Shown: positions 1 through 9,575, counted from the first letter of the stretch. The stretch: 9,779 nt of DNA from Bacteroidetes bacterium QH_1_64_81 (GCA_003022655.1 PXSX01000335.1:1-9779); one strand, 5' to 3'. Numbers and translations: made by a program. The notes: generated from the letters alone by a model not told the origin.

Positions 1-174
1 CTCGCCCGCGAAGACGCGGTCGCGAGCGGAGGAGCCGACGTGCCGGAGAATGTGATCCCGCGGGACGCGTTTCTCGACGCGGTGGCCGACCGGGGGCTCG
101 ACATTCAGAAAGAGCGGCACGAGGGGTTTCGGGACGTGACTGCCAAACAACCCCTCGACGGCCAGCCGGCCTGA
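1..174 (+). CDS. 3' end of an unidentified protein (5' end outside window)
   Basis: The + strand frame beginning at base 1 is open for 57 codons and stops at TGA 172-174. It reads as genuine coding sequence: 46 of the 57 codons end in G or C, matching the codon style of the genes downstream. The visible tail is hydrophilic and charged, with a short stretch rich in Asp, Arg and Val (PRDAFLDAVADRGLDIQKER) that would suit an amphipathic helix, and it ends in DGQPA. There is no membrane segment, Cys motif or recognisable family signature in this fragment. The gene lies upstream of sprA on the same strand, but about 430 bases separate them, so an operon is not obvious. I do not recognise the product. 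RuvA, which often precedes sprA in other Bacteroidetes, is not supported by this C-terminus. Confidence 0.6.
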   Translation, partial: LAREDAVASGGADVPENVIPRDAFLDAVADRGLDIQKERHEGFRDVTAKQPLDGQPA

Positions 175-545
175 TAGATGGTGGAAAGTGGACCCGAATG
201 ACGCACGGCTCCCGTCGCCGGGCTGGGTCTCGCTCCGCCGGGGATCGATCCGCGGGTCTGGTCCCGCCCAGCGAGGCGGTCCTATTGGGGGCACGCTCTT
301 CGTGGGGAACCGAACGGCGCGCCCGCCGTGTTTGAAGGCTACGGTTGTGCGCGCTGCTTACCCTTCGTCCGAGAGGCCAATTTGCGGTCGGTCTTGCGCC
401 GCGCCCCTTGTCCACAGACGCACTGTCGCATATCGGCACGAATCGCTACAGGTGTTCCCAAATTGCCAGTGGAACTGCCCGTTGCACTCGGGCCAGTCCC
501 CAGTGCATGTCGTAGCACTTCGGAGATTTTTCGGGTTTCGTGCCG
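175..545. other. Long intergenic region upstream of sprA, no convincing gene
   Basis: This stretch between the upstream gene and the sprA promoter candidate holds no gene I can support. Frames that stay open here (for example a 135-codon GTG-initiated frame at 188-595) give Arg/Pro/Ser-rich translations with no domain, as expected by chance in GC-rich DNA. I see no tRNA, rRNA or recognisable riboswitch. Small structural elements are present: a 10-base perfect palindrome GGATCGATCC at 242-251, and overlapping short inverted repeats at 483-519, described separately. The region may carry regulatory sites for sprA, but none can be named from sequence alone. Confidence 0.5.
483..519 (+). other. 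Overlapping inverted repeats able to form alternative hairpins
   Basis: TGCACT at 483-488 is complementary to AGTGCA at 502-507. The same AGTGC (502-506) is also complementary to GCACT at 515-519. The middle segment can therefore pair with either the left or the right partner, but not both. Stems are only 5-6 base pairs, so chance is a real possibility. The element lies about 85-120 bases before the sprA start and upstream of the promoter candidate. It would be transcribed only if an additional promoter lies further upstream; otherwise it could be a DNA-level operator. Confidence 0.2.
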
Positions 546-574
546 TTGACCTCTCCTTCCCCTCTGCATATCGT
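546..574 (+). promoter_or_regulatory. Candidate sigma70-like promoter for sprA
   Basis: TTGACC at 546-551 matches five of six bases of the classical -35 box. It is followed, after exactly 17 bases, by TATCGT at 569-574, which matches four of six bases of TATAAT. Transcription would start near 581, leaving a leader of roughly 22 bases before the ATG at 603. That geometry would rule out the upstream in-frame GTG at 540 as the start. Many Bacteroidetes use a different promoter pattern (-7 TAnnTTTG), so whether this host recognises a sigma70-like site is uncertain. Confidence 0.35.
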
Positions 575-602
575 CTGGGGCGCTCGTACGGGTGAGACGA
601 GA

Positions 603-3600
603 ATGGGCCGGACGTTCGTCATGACGACCGCGCTCGTCCTCGTTGGAGTGCTTCGTGGGCTCGCGCCCCTGTCGGCCCACGCGCAGGAGACGCCTGTCCC
701 AGACACGACCGTCACGGACACGACCGCCACGGATGCGGCTGCGCCCGACACGATGTCCCGGGCATACCAAGTGAAGCAGCTTCGTCCCCGTTCGTCCACG
801 TCCGCCGACAGCGTGACGATCGACGGCGGGACGGGAGAAACCGGCTCATCGATCGACGAGCCCGTAGCTCCTTCGTCCTCGGCACCCGTCGACACGGGCC
901 TCGTCCGTCGGTACCTGCCAGCGCGGGACAGGCGGTCCCCTGGCCTATTCACTCAATCGTCTCCGTTTCTGGGGCCCCAGGCCGCCGCGGCAGAGAAGCG
1001 GTCCATCACGCTCGACTCGACCCGGCACAGCTACATCCTCAACGAGGAATCCCGTCTTGGCGGTCCCATGCGCGTGGAGGGGGACACCTACCGGCGCGAA
1101 CGCTACCGTGCCAATCTCCGGAACAACTGGCGCACCCTCACCGAGCAGCGTCGACAGCAGCAGAGCAACCGCGGCGGGCTCGGGGTCAACATGATGGTGC
1201 CAGGGGGACGGTCGAGCACCTTCTCCACCGTCTTCGGCAAGCCGCAGGTCGACCTTCGGCTCAACGGCCAGGCGGACATCAACGCCGGCTTCAAATATCG
1301 AAAGAGCGATCAGCAAGTCAGCGTCACGGGGGATGCCAGTCAACTCAACCCTAACTTTAAGCAGGACCTGCGGCTCGGGATCACCGGCACGATCGGCGAC
1401 AAGCTGAAGATCAACGTCGACTGGGACACAAAAAGCCAGTTCGACTACCAGAATCAGGTCAAGCTCAACTACACCGGCTACGAGGACGAAATCCTGCAGA
1501 GCGTCGAGGCCGGCAACGTCTCGATGCAAACCCCGTCTCAGCTCATCAGTGGCGGGCAGAGCCTCTTCGGCATCAAGAGCGAGTTTCAGATCGGGAACCT
1601 GAATCTCACCACGATTGCGAGCCAGCAGGAGGGGCAGTCCAACACGCTCAGCATTGAGGGCGGGTCCCAAAAGACGGAGTTTGACCTGAAGCCTACAGAC
1701 TACGACGCGAACCGGCACTACTTCCTCGGATACTACTTCCGCAACAACTGGAACCGGGCCCACGAAGACCCGACGACCATCCGAACCTTCGACGGGTTCG
1801 ACGAGATCACCGAGATTGAGGTCTGGAAGGTGACCGACCAAGTCAATGATCAGACGGACACCCGGCAGGCCGTGGCGGTCGTCGACCTCGGGGAAGAGGC
1901 GACGCTGCTCGACCAGGCGAATGCGTACGGCTCGGCCCTGCTCCCCCGTACCGATCAGAGAGATCAGTACGACGACAGCGATCTGGAGAATCTCCGCGAC
2001 GGCGATCAGCGAGCCTCCACCTATCTGAGCGACCCCGACAATGTAGAAACAACCCTGGACACGCAGCAGGACCTTCACGCCGGCGAATTTAAGCGGCTCA
2101 CGCGGGGGCAAGACTACCAGGTCGACCGCCGGCTTGGCTTCTTATCCCTTCAGCAGCGACTTCGCTCCGACGAGGCCCTGGCGGTCGCATTTCGATACCG
2201 GACGAACGATGGGACGGTGCGCACGATTGGCGACTTTTCGCAGGGGGGGACGACGGGAGGCATCAACGCCGATCGCCTCGTGCTCAAGCTACTGCGGCCC
2301 ACCAATCCGGTCGCTCCCAGCCAGGACGGCGGCGTCAACCCGGCCGCGTGGTTTTTGCAGCTCCGGAACGTGTACGACCTCTCGGGGCGGGACCTTAAGC
2401 CGGAGAATTTTGAGCTCGATGTCGAATATCAGGCGTCGGGGCAAGGGGCGCGTACGACGCTGTCGGACGTGGGTGGGCAAAAAAGGCTTCTTGAGATCCT
2501 CGGGCTGGACCGTGTTGATCAGAATGGCGCCCAGAATCCGGATGACCAGTTCGATTTTGTCCGGCAGATCATCAATTCGGACGAGGGGCTGATCTACTTC
2601 CCCTATCTTCAGCCGTTCGGGGAGCGCATTCTGAACGCTGCCGAGGAGACCGGGAATCGGGACGCGGGGGAGCCCTTTGCGTTCAAAAACCTCTATACCA
2701 AGAAGAAGACGAACGTCAAGAAGGAAGACACGCAGAAAAACGTCTATCATCTTCGGGGCTCGTACACCGGTGGGGCCCAGCAGTTTTATGACCTGAAGGC
2801 CTTTACCGGATTGGTGGAGGGATCGGTGGAGGTGACCTCGGGGGGACAGACCCTGCAGGAGGGGGTCGACTACCGCGTCGATTATCAGGGCGGAACGGTG
2901 AACATCACCAACGAATCCTACCTCGCAGCGGGGCGCGACATCCAGATCGATTACGAACAGAATAGTCTCACGAATCTACAGAAGAAGACCCTGCTCGGGG
3001 CGCGCGCCGACTGGTCGCTTCAGGATCGGTTTTCGCTCGGCGCCACCGTCATGCGGCTCAGCCAAAAGTCGCCCGTCGACAAGTTTCGCATCGGCCAGGA
3101 GCCGATCAAGAACACCATCTGGGGCCTTAATGGCTCAATGGACCTGCAGCCGCAGTGGCTCACGGAGGCGGTCGACGCCCTTCCGCTCGTACAGACGCGG
3201 GCGGACAGCCGGCTGTCGGTGTCCGGCGAGTTTGCTCAGCTCCGGCCCGGGCACACCACCACCGATGCGTTCCAGAAGACTGTAGATCGGGTTGAGGACA
3301 GCGAGGTAGACCGCTACGCGTCGGACGAGCGCAACGGGGTCTCGTACATCGACGACTTCGAGGGCTTCGAGAACACGTTCTCCCTCCGCGAGCAGCCGGG
3401 GGCCTGGCAAATCAGCGCAGCCCCCGATTCGACGGCCGACGCCCCGGGCCTCGACGAGGAGGTGCTCGGGAGCTACGAGGACAACCGGAAGCGGACGAAC
3501 TGGCGCGGACGCCTCGGGTGGTACCGGCTCAACGAGAACGTTCTGCAGAATCTCGACTCCGAAGGCGGAGGAGAGGCAACGGAGCTCATCAACACCCAGG

Positions 3601-6600
3601 AAGTCTTCGTGGGGCGGGACACGCGGGGCGAGGCCAACCCCACCCTCCGCACCCTCGACCTCTACTTCAATCCCTGGGAGCGGGGCCCCTACAACTACAC
3701 GCAGAATCTGGACGACTTCTTCCGCGAGCCGACAAAAGTCTGGGGCGGCATCACCCGGTCCCTGCCGGAGGGCTACACAGATTTTTCGGTGCAGAACGTC
3801 GAGTTCGTCGAGTTCATCGTCAAGGTGTATCCCCAGGACGGGCAGGTGACCGACGGGGCCCGTCTGTTCGTAGACCTCGGCACGATCTCCGAGGACGTGG
3901 TGCCCAACCAGCGCATCGACATGGAGGACGGTCTCTCCCTCAACTTCAGTGAGGGCGATCTGGGCACGCTTAGCCGCATTCCCAATGCCGAGCAGGGAGG
4001 AGGAATCGACCTCCGAAATGGAAGAACGCAGGACCTGGGGCTCGACGGGCTCGTTTCCTACACCGACGGCACGTACGACGAGCGGCTGCTTGAGCAGAAC
4101 TTTTACAAGGGCTTCGTCGACCGTGCGGACAGCCTCCGCGGAGCCGTTGACCAGCTCGGCCTCACCTCGGCGCAGCAGCAGCGCCTGCGGGCCGAGATCG
4201 CGCGCACCATGGAAGATCCCTCGGCCGACGACTACCACTTCTACGAGAACGACCGGTACTTCAACACGACGGAGTTTTTTCCGGACGGCGCCTCGATTCA
4301 GCAGCGCCTGAGTCGATACCAGGCGGGCCAGGAGCTCAACGGCTTTGAGTCGCAAAACGAGCTGGCCGAGGACGCGAGCGTCAAACGAGGCGTGTCCCGC
4401 TCCCCTGATCGGGAGAAGCTTGACGGGACCGGCAGCCAAATTAACATCGACAATAATTACTTCCAGTACGCCGTTCCCCTCGACCGGCTGAGCGAGCGCG
4501 CCGAGACGGATCAGGGCCCGACCGACTACGTGGTGAGCAAGGTGGGTCAGGAAAAAGACTGGTACAAGGTGCGCATCCCCGTGCGGGAATTTACGCGCCA
4601 GGTCGGCAACATCGAAAACTTCGATGACATCAAGTCCATCCGCCTGTGGACGACCGGTCACGAAAATCCTGTGACGATGCGATTTGCGTCCCTGGAGCTG
4701 GTGGGCAGCCAGTGGCGGAAGTCGGAACCGGTGGCGACACAGCCCGCCGAGGAGGATCCTATGCTGAATCGAGGAGAGGGCGAGCTCCGGGTCGCAAGCA
4801 TCAACAACGAGGAGGACCTGAGCTACGAGTCGCCCGCCGGGGCCGTGGTGAGCCAGAATCGTACGTCTCGTGGCGTCCAGCAGCGAAGCCGCGAGCAGTC
4901 GCTTCTGCTGAACGTGGACGAGCTTGAGCCGGGCCAGCAGCGGGGCGTCTTCAAGACGTTTGGGCAGGGGCTCGATCTGCTCAAGTACTCGAACCTGCGC
5001 ATGTACACCCATCTGCACGGGTCGGCAAGTACGTCCACGGTGAAAGAGAAGCTCGACGAGAACCTTCGGCTGTTCGTGCGGCTGGGGGCTAGCGAGACGA
5101 ATGATTACTATGAGTACGAGCAGAAGCTCAAGCCGGGGGACGTGCCGATGGCCAATGGGTCGCAGGACCTCTGGCCCGAGAAGTTTGAAATGAACCTGGT
5201 GCTCGAACGCCTCAACCGTCTAAAACTCCTCCGCGACCAGAGCGCCGTACGGGCCGACACCATATTCGCAAGCGATCGAGAGGGCGTGGACCTCAATCTC
5301 AACGACTTCGCTCCCCCAGAGACGGTACTCAAGGTGCGGGGGACGCCCTCTTTGAAAAGCGTGAATACCATCGTCATCGGCGTGCGGCACGCAGGTGAGA
5401 CTGACGTGAAGCTCCGAAACTTTGAGGTGTGGACGAACGAGCTTCGGGTGAGCGGCTTCGACGAAAAGAAGGGATGGGCGGCCAATGCCAACGCCACCAT
5501 CGACCTAGCCGACTTTGCCTCGGTAAAGGGAAGCTTTCAGCGCCGAACGGATGGATTCGGGTCCCTCTCCAGCACCCTAAGCGAGCGGCGGCAGTCCAAC
5601 AGCATGAGCTGGAATGTCCGCACCGAGCTCAGCCTCGACGCGCTCCTGCCCCCGGACCAGGGATGGCGCATTCCCGTGACCCTGCAGATGCAGTCGAGCC
5701 GCACCTCGCCGCGCTTCGACCCCAACCGCGGGGACGTAGAAGTGAGCAGTGTAGCGAGGCAGTTCGACGCCGTGCCCGCCGAGACTCTGGAGACCCGGTA
5801 CGATGACCAGTACAGAGAAGACCTATCCGGCAGCGAAATCCGCAGTCGGCTGAAAGACAGTGTGCGTACGGCGGCCGAGACGCGTCGTCTGCGCCGCACC
5901 GTGACGACCAACGTGTCGAAGCAGAACTCCGACTCGTGGTGGCTACAGAAGACCATTGACGGGATCTCCCTAAACTTCTCGTATCTCGATCAGTCGAGGC
6001 GCAGTCCACAGCGCCAGACCAGTGACGAGTGGAGTTGGTCGGGGGACTTCACGTATCAACTCAACTTTGGCCGGGCCCGGACCGTGCAGCCGCTATGGTT
6101 CCTGCCCGACGTTCCGGTGCTTGGCGCACTGTCCGGCCTCTCGTTCAACTACGTCCCCCGCTCCCTCGAATTTTCGGCGAGTGCCAAGCGGAATGCCACC
6201 ACGAGCCGACGGCGGCCCACGAGCCAGTTGGGCAACCTGAGCAGGCCCTATCGAATCGAGGTCCCGATTCGTGAGCAGCAACAGTTCACCCACCGCCGCA
6301 ACTTCCGGCTCCAGTACAATCCCTTCGAGTTCCTGAGCCTCAGCTTCAACACCAACACCCGCCAGAACTTTGACGACATCTCCACGCGCACCCAGACCAA
6401 CGTCGTGTTCGCGGGAAACTCGACGGTGGGCAATCGCATCGTGACCGACGTGGACACGTCGTCCTTTCTCACCAGCCCACAGGACTTTGTCGACGGCCTG
6501 CCGGACAATTATGCGGCGCGCGACAGTCTCAACAACACCCTCTTTCTGGAGGATCGGCAGCGGCGTCGGTCGGAACTCGATGTCTTCCGGGATCTGCTCG

Positions 6601-8351
6601 CGGGGCGAGTCGGCCCGCGCACGAACGACTACGGGCAGCGGTTGTCGGCCACGCTGAGCATGGGGTGGACCGACCGGCAGTGGCTCAACTGGATTGATCT
6701 GCAGGACATCTCGTACGACTCGCAGTTCAACTGGTCGAACGGGCCGAAGGGAAGCCTTCAGGGGGCTAACGTGAGCAATTCTGTCACCCTGCGCACAGGG
6801 ACGACCCTGCGCCCCAACAAGATCTGGGAACGGTTCGGGTTCTTCCAACGGCTGAAGGAGGCCCAACGCCAGTCTGGGGAGGACAGAGGGAGCGGCGGTC
6901 AGTCCTCCAATGGGAACGACGAGGAGAGCGACGACGAATCGTCGGGGGACGACGGGCTGAGTTGGGACGACGTGCCCCTCCCCGATCCGATGGGCATGCT
7001 GCGGGGGCTTGCCCTCATGGTCCTCGACATCAATGACTTCAGCGTCAACTACAGCGGCGACTGGGAAACGAGGTCTTCCAACGTGGGCACGCTCAATGCA
7101 GACACGACTGTAACGGCCAACTATCGCCTGTTCGATGCCCTACAGGGGAACGGCCCGTCCGTTGGCTATCGCCTCGGTCTCAGCCGCTCAATTGACCCGC
7201 AGGAGCGCGTCTTCGACGAGGGATTTCAGGTGTCGGATGCGCTCAGCAACAGCCACCGCTTCGAGGGACGCACGGCCCTGAGCCCGAGCCCGTCTCTCCA
7301 GATTGACCTCAGCTGGAACGTGGAATGGAGCCGGCAGACCAACGTGACGTTCCCCGACGAGGAGGATCGGTTTACGACCGAGAGCGGAGACAACTCGGCC
7401 TCGGTGTGGGCCTTCGGGTCCATCGTGTCGCTGGTGGAGAAACAGGCGGATCGGATTCCGCAGGACGCCGGGCGCGGATCGGGGGAGGCCCTTCCTGCCG
7501 GCGAGGTGCCGCTCACCAATGCGTCCGTCGCAAGCGACTTCAAATCGGCCTTTCTGACGGGGGGAGGCAGTGTGGGGACGCACGGCTTTGCCCCCTTCCC
7601 GTTGCCGGGGTGGAACATCCGCTATTCGGGGCTGGCCGACTGGCCTCTTCTTGGCCAAATTATGAAAAGCGCCTCGCTGAAGCACAGTTACAACGCAGAC
7701 TACCAGTCGAGCTACTCGTCCGACACGAGGGGGGGCGGTGATGACGATCAGAATCAGGTGTCGCTCGGAGGTCGATCCTTCGCATTCCAAAATCCGGACT
7801 TCAGAATCGGATCGTCCCGCATCAGCAAGCGGTTTCAGCCGCTCCTCGGGGTCAGTATTACCTGGCCCGGAAACTTGGAAACGAGCGTCGAATGGAACCA
7901 ACAGGTGAATACGTTCCTGCGGACGGCCGGCTTGAAAGTGGAGAAGGTGAAGACGAACCAGCTATCCGGAAGTGTCTCGTATCGGAAGCAAGGGCTCCGC
8001 ATTCCCGTGCTGGGACTCGGCCGTCTCGAGAATCAGATTCGGTTTTCGCTTACGCTGTCCCGCTCGGTCAACGATGAGCGAAGCTACAACCTTCGGGGAT
8101 CCCTCGCAGCCGTCGAGGCGAGCGACGCCGTCGATCCGGCACAGGTGACGGATCCGACGGACGATTACATCACGGTCCGGAAGCAGACGACGCGCCTTAC
8201 GATACAGCCTGAATTCACCTACCGACTCAGTGACCGCGTAACGGCAGATCTGCAACTCAAGTACGAGCGGTTCGATGGGGACAATCGCCGTCCCTCCTAT
8301 ACCGAGGTCAATGGCGGCTTCAACGTCCGGGTAAGCATTACGCAAAACTAA
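603..8351 (+). CDS. sprA: SprA/Sov, type IX secretion outer-membrane translocon
   Basis: SprA is the giant 36-stranded beta-barrel (known from the Flavobacterium johnsoniae structure) through which type IX secretion cargo crosses the outer membrane. The frame encodes 2582 residues from ATG 603, close to the roughly 2400-2500 usual for the family. I chose this ATG over an in-frame GTG at 540 because it puts a signal peptide at the very N-terminus: basic start, hydrophobic residues 8-17, likely cleavage after Ala27 (AHA/QE). After an Asp/Thr-rich linker, the first SprA N-terminal-type block spans about 211-519 ([37 protein letters not shown]). A second conserved block spans about 960-1375, with [12 protein letters not shown] near 1021, [13 protein letters not shown] near 1205 and [11 protein letters not shown] at 1320, ending [14 protein letters not shown] (about 1588) and [18 protein letters not shown] (about 1610) follow, then beta-rich barrel sequence to the C-terminus. 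An acidic insertion lies at 2091-2123. No frameshift or internal stop is seen. Family assignment is from recalled motifs, not a search. Confidence 0.93.
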   Translation: MGRTFVMTTALVLVGVLRGLAPLSAHAQETPVPDTTVTDTTATDAAAPDTMSRAYQVKQLRPRSSTSADSVTIDGGTGETGSSIDEPVAPSSSAPVDTGLVRRYLPARDRRSPGLFTQSSPFLGPQAAAAEKRSITLDSTRHSYILNEESRLGGPMRVEGDTYRRERYRANLRNNWRTLTEQRRQQQSNRGGLGVNMMVPGGRSSTFSTVFGKPQVDLRLNGQADINAGFKYRKSDQQVSVTGDASQLNPNFKQDLRLGITGTIGDKLKINVDWDTKSQFDYQNQVKLNYTGYEDEILQSVEAGNVSMQTPSQLISGGQSLFGIKSEFQIGNLNLTTIASQQEGQSNTLSIEGGSQKTEFDLKPTDYDANRHYFLGYYFRNNWNRAHEDPTTIRTFDGFDEITEIEVWKVTDQVNDQTDTRQAVAVVDLGEEATLLDQANAYGSALLPRTDQRDQYDDSDLENLRDGDQRASTYLSDPDNVETTLDTQQDLHAGEFKRLTRGQDYQVDRRLGFLSLQQRLRSDEALAVAFRYRTNDGTVRTIGDFSQGGTTGGINADRLVLKLLRPTNPVAPSQDGGVNPAAWFLQLRNVYDLSGRDLKPENFELDVEYQASGQGARTTLSDVGGQKRLLEILGLDRVDQNGAQNPDDQFDFVRQIINSDEGLIYFPYLQPFGERILNAAEETGNRDAGEPFAFKNLYTKKKTNVKKEDTQKNVYHLRGSYTGGAQQFYDLKAFTGLVEGSVEVTSGGQTLQEGVDYRVDYQGGTVNITNESYLAAGRDIQIDYEQNSLTNLQKKTLLGARADWSLQDRFSLGATVMRLSQKSPVDKFRIGQEPIKNTIWGLNGSMDLQPQWLTEAVDALPLVQTRADSRLSVSGEFAQLRPGHTTTDAFQKTVDRVEDSEVDRYASDERNGVSYIDDFEGFENTFSLREQPGAWQISAAPDSTADAPGLDEEVLGSYEDNRKRTNWRGRLGWYRLNENVLQNLDSEGGGEATELINTQEVFVGRDTRGEANPTLRTLDLYFNPWERGPYNYTQNLDDFFREPTKVWGGITRSLPEGYTDFSVQNVEFVEFIVKVYPQDGQVTDGARLFVDLGTISEDVVPNQRIDMEDGLSLNFSEGDLGTLSRIPNAEQGGGIDLRNGRTQDLGLDGLVSYTDGTYDERLLEQNFYKGFVDRADSLRGAVDQLGLTSAQQQRLRAEIARTMEDPSADDYHFYENDRYFNTTEFFPDGASIQQRLSRYQAGQELNGFESQNELAEDASVKRGVSRSPDREKLDGTGSQINIDNNYFQYAVPLDRLSERAETDQGPTDYVVSKVGQEKDWYKVRIPVREFTRQVGNIENFDDIKSIRLWTTGHENPVTMRFASLELVGSQWRKSEPVATQPAEEDPMLNRGEGELRVASINNEEDLSYESPAGAVVSQNRTSRGVQQRSREQSLLLNVDELEPGQQRGVFKTFGQGLDLLKYSNLRMYTHLHGSASTSTVKEKLDENLRLFVRLGASETNDYYEYEQKLKPGDVPMANGSQDLWPEKFEMNLVLERLNRLKLLRDQSAVRADTIFASDREGVDLNLNDFAPPETVLKVRGTPSLKSVNTIVIGVRHAGETDVKLRNFEVWTNELRVSGFDEKKGWAANANATIDLADFASVKGSFQRRTDGFGSLSSTLSERRQSNSMSWNVRTELSLDALLPPDQGWRIPVTLQMQSSRTSPRFDPNRGDVEVSSVARQFDAVPAETLETRYDDQYREDLSGSEIRSRLKDSVRTAAETRRLRRTVTTNVSKQNSDSWWLQKTIDGISLNFSYLDQSRRSPQRQTSDEWSWSGDFTYQLNFGRARTVQPLWFLPDVPVLGALSGLSFNYVPRSLEFSASAKRNATTSRRRPTSQLGNLSRPYRIEVPIREQQQFTHRRNFRLQYNPFEFLSLSFNTNTRQNFDDISTRTQTNVVFAGNSTVGNRIVTDVDTSSFLTSPQDFVDGLPDNYAARDSLNNTLFLEDRQRRRSELDVFRDLLAGRVGPRTNDYGQRLSATLSMGWTDRQWLNWIDLQDISYDSQFNWSNGPKGSLQGANVSNSVTLRTGTTLRPNKIWERFGFFQRLKEAQRQSGEDRGSGGQSSNGNDEESDDESSGDDGLSWDDVPLPDPMGMLRGLALMVLDINDFSVNYSGDWETRSSNVGTLNADTTVTANYRLFDALQGNGPSVGYRLGLSRSIDPQERVFDEGFQVSDALSNSHRFEGRTALSPSPSLQIDLSWNVEWSRQTNVTFPDEEDRFTTESGDNSASVWAFGSIVSLVEKQADRIPQDAGRGSGEALPAGEVPLTNASVASDFKSAFLTGGGSVGTHGFAPFPLPGWNIRYSGLADWPLLGQIMKSASLKHSYNADYQSSYSSDTRGGGDDDQNQVSLGGRSFAFQNPDFRIGSSRISKRFQPLLGVSITWPGNLETSVEWNQQVNTFLRTAGLKVEKVKTNQLSGSVSYRKQGLRIPVLGLGRLENQIRFSLTLSRSVNDERSYNLRGSLAAVEASDAVDPAQVTDPTDDYITVRKQTTRLTIQPEFTYRLSDRVTADLQLKYERFDGDNRRPSYTEVNGGFNVRVSITQN
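702..746 (+). repeat. 15-base in-frame repeats encoding an Asp/Thr linker
   Basis: Directly after the SprA signal peptide, GACACGACCGTCACG (702-716) is followed by GACACGACCGCCACG (717-731), differing at one base. A degenerate third unit (732-746) follows, and then another GACACG start. They encode [15 protein letters not shown] and then DTM, so Asp recurs every five residues. This looks like a slippage-expanded, disordered periplasmic linker. Confidence 0.6.
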
Positions 8352-8360
8352 GACCGGGAC

Positions 8361-8387
8361 TGTGGGTACAGGCGTCCTCTGCCCACG
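8361..8387 (+). other. Stem-loop between sprA and lipB, possible weak terminator
   Basis: GTGGGTA at 8362-8368 pairs with TGCCCAC at 8380-8386 (one T-G wobble). Inside, across a single C-C mismatch, AGG 8370-8372 pairs with CCT 8376-8378 around a CGT loop. It begins 10 bases after the sprA stop codon. It lacks an immediate T-run; the nearest (TTTTT, 8410-8414) is over 20 bases further on. It could be a processing or mRNA-stabilising structure, a poor terminator, or chance. Confidence 0.3.
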
Positions 8388-8418
8388 TGACTTCCTGCGT
8401 ACCGGATCATTTTTGGGG

Positions 8419-9207
8419 ATGCCCCCCTCCTTTCCAAGCAAAATTGTCGTATGTCACCTCGGTCGCGTCGCATACGAGCCGGCGCGAGCCATGCAGGAGC
8501 GAGTGCAGGAGCGCCTCATCGCGGCCAAGCGGGCCGAGCCGCCGGAGCCCATGCCCCACGTGCTGCTTCTGCTGGAGCATCCACCCGTCTACACCCTCGG
8601 CAAGAGCGGCGACGCCGAGAACCTGCTCGTGCCCGAAGAGCAGCTGGAAGCCCTCGACGCCACCTTTCACCGTATCGGACGCGGGGGCGACGTCACCTAC
8701 CACGGCCCCGGTCAGCTCGTGGGCTATCCCTTGTTCGACCTCGACCGCTTTTTTACCGACCTGGGCCGCTATCTGCGCACGCTCGAGGAGGTCGTGATCC
8801 GCACCTGTGACGCGTATGGCGTCCCCGGCACGCGGGTCGACGGGCGCACCGGGGTGTGGGTGGGGCCCGACGATCGCGGGCTGGAGCGCAAGATCTGTGC
8901 GATGGGCGTGCGCTGCAGTCGCTGGGTGACCATGCATGGCTTCGCGCTCAACGTCACTACGAACCTCGACTACTTCGACCACATCGTGCCCTGCGGGATC
9001 GACGACCGCGGCGTCACGTCGCTGGTGGAGGAGACCGACGCGTCGGTGGCGGTGGACGACGTGCGTGGGCCGATCGCGGAGCACTTTGCGGACCTGTTCG
9101 GCACAGAGGTGATGGAGCGCCACGGGGCCGACGCCCGGGCGTTTCTGCGGACCCTGACGGAAGAAACCCTGACGGAAGAAACGGTGGGCGGGCTTGAAGA
9201 GTCGTGA
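8419..9207 (+). CDS. lipB: Octanoyl-[acyl-carrier-protein]:protein octanoyltransferase LipB
   Basis: LipB moves the octanoyl group from octanoyl-ACP to lipoyl domains of enzymes such as pyruvate dehydrogenase E2 and the glycine-cleavage H protein, the first step of endogenous lipoate synthesis in the cytoplasm; LipA then inserts the sulfurs. The 262-residue product from ATG 8419 carries the family signatures in order: [12 protein letters not shown] near 53; [12 protein letters not shown] at 88-99, followed by [16 protein letters not shown] with the expected catalytic Lys158; [10 protein letters not shown]; and IVPCGI with the expected nucleophile Cys192. These correspond to the Lys/Cys pair of characterised LipB enzymes, so it should be active. 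An in-frame GTG at 8362 would add 19 residues unlike the family; ATG 8419 fits better although no well-spaced ribosome site precedes it. The last roughly 20 residues are a Thr/Glu-rich tail with a tandem repeat, probably dispensable. The gene lies 67 bases after sprA on the same strand. lipA is not in the window. Confidence 0.95.
   Translation: MPPSFPSKIVVCHLGRVAYEPARAMQERVQERLIAAKRAEPPEPMPHVLLLLEHPPVYTLGKSGDAENLLVPEEQLEALDATFHRIGRGGDVTYHGPGQLVGYPLFDLDRFFTDLGRYLRTLEEVVIRTCDAYGVPGTRVDGRTGVWVGPDDRGLERKICAMGVRCSRWVTMHGFALNVTTNLDYFDHIVPCGIDDRGVTSLVEETDASVAVDDVRGPIAEHFADLFGTEVMERHGADARAFLRTLTEETLTEETVGGLEES
9151..9180 (+). repeat. Perfect 15-base tandem duplication in the lipB tail
   Basis: ACCCTGACGGAAGAA occurs twice head to tail (9151-9165 and 9166-9180), and the next two bases continue the unit. 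It is in frame and duplicates the pentapeptide TLTEE (read as [10 protein letters not shown]) close to the LipB C-terminus, beyond the conserved catalytic domain. The perfect identity suggests a recent slippage event. Confidence 0.85.
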
Positions 9208-9246
9208 CCACTCACACAGGGGAAGCGTACGGCGGCTGCGGCGTCC

Positions 9247-9492
9247 TCATTCGGCGGGTTCGGCTTCTCGCCCCTCCGTAATTTCGTCGACGTCAACGGG
9301 CGGCAGGTCGTGGTACCAGTCGTGGTGGGGCGACCAGGCGTGACACTCGTGGCACTGCGTCTCCCGCCACACCTTGCCGCACTCCGGGCACTGGCCCTGC
9401 GTGTCGAACGTGTGCCAAAAATGGCCGCACTCGCAGGTCCACCGCGCGCTCGATGGGGGTTCCCATTTACATTCGGGGCAGTAAATCTCCAT
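9247..9492 (-). CDS. Small double zinc-ribbon protein, function unknown
   Basis: The - strand frame gives an 81-residue protein from ATG 9490-9492 to TGA 9247-9249. It has eight cysteines in four pairs: C5-P-E-C8, C20-E-C22, C35-P-E-C38 and C47-H-E-C50. This is the pattern of two zinc ribbons, each probably holding one Zn2+ through four Cys. Trp and His are frequent (W10, W18, W26, W42, W53, W59; HH at 56-57), and the last 20 residues are acidic and probably disordered. There is no signal peptide or membrane segment, so it should be cytoplasmic. The frame extends upstream to a TTG at 9546, but those 18 extra residues are Pro/Ser/Thr-rich and unlikely to be translated. The gene converges on lipB with a 39-base gap. 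Roles such as nucleic-acid or protein binding are typical of zinc ribbons, but none can be assigned here. The regular Cys spacing and GC-rich codons support a real gene. Confidence 0.8.
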   Translation of the reverse strand: MEIYCPECKWEPPSSARWTCECGHFWHTFDTQGQCPECGKVWRETQCHECHAWSPHHDWYHDLPPVDVDEITEGREAEPAE

Positions 9493-9539
9493 GGCACTCG
9501 TCGAGGGCGTGGGAAAAACGGGGGACGACGGGGGTCCGG

Positions 9540-9568
9540 TTGACAAGGGGCCCGCCGGTGGCTACTCT
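9540..9568 (+). promoter_or_regulatory. Candidate sigma70-like promoter reading toward 9708
   Basis: TTGACA at 9540-9545 is a perfect -35 consensus. Seventeen bases later comes TACTCT (9563-9568), a poor -10 box matching three of six bases. Transcription would begin near 9575, at the first base of the heptamer-repeat array, and give the downstream gene a leader of about 130 bases containing the whole inverted repeat. It resembles the candidate before sprA (TTGACC, same 17-base spacing). The weak -10 keeps confidence low. Confidence 0.3.
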
Positions 9569-9575
9569 CGGGATT

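Noticed and set aside
1..174. RuvA as the upstream neighbour of sprA
   Set aside because: This neighbour is common in other Bacteroidetes, but the visible C-terminus lacks the helical RuvA domain III pattern.
331..367. Possible Bacteroidetes-type promoter (TTTG, then TACCCTTCG)
   Set aside because: The second box does not fit TAnnTTTG, and the site lies about 240 bases before sprA, so the match is too poor to annotate.
188..595. 135-codon GTG-initiated frame in the gap before sprA
   Set aside because: The translation is Arg/Pro/Ser-rich with no domain. It would overlap the sprA promoter candidate, and the length is unremarkable at this GC content.
540..602. N-terminal extension of SprA from GTG 540
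   Set aside because: It would put 21 residues before a clean signal peptide and start upstream of the promoter candidate; ATG 603 is better.
945..2111. 388-codon open frame on the - strand inside sprA
   Set aside because: Antisense shadow of the first conserved SprA block, with a low-complexity translation and no recognisable family.
3135..5018. 627-codon open frame on the - strand inside sprA
   Set aside because: It lies wholly antisense to well-conserved SprA coding sequence. Its Leu/Val/Arg-rich translation has no domain, and GC-rich DNA often leaves such frames open.
8362..8418. N-terminal extension of LipB from GTG 8362
   Set aside because: The 19 extra residues do not resemble LipB and overlap the stem-loop after sprA.
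9493..9546. Upstream extension of the zinc-ribbon protein from TTG 9546
   Set aside because: The 18 added residues are Pro/Ser/Thr-rich and precede an ATG directly followed by the first Cys pair, so the ATG is preferred.
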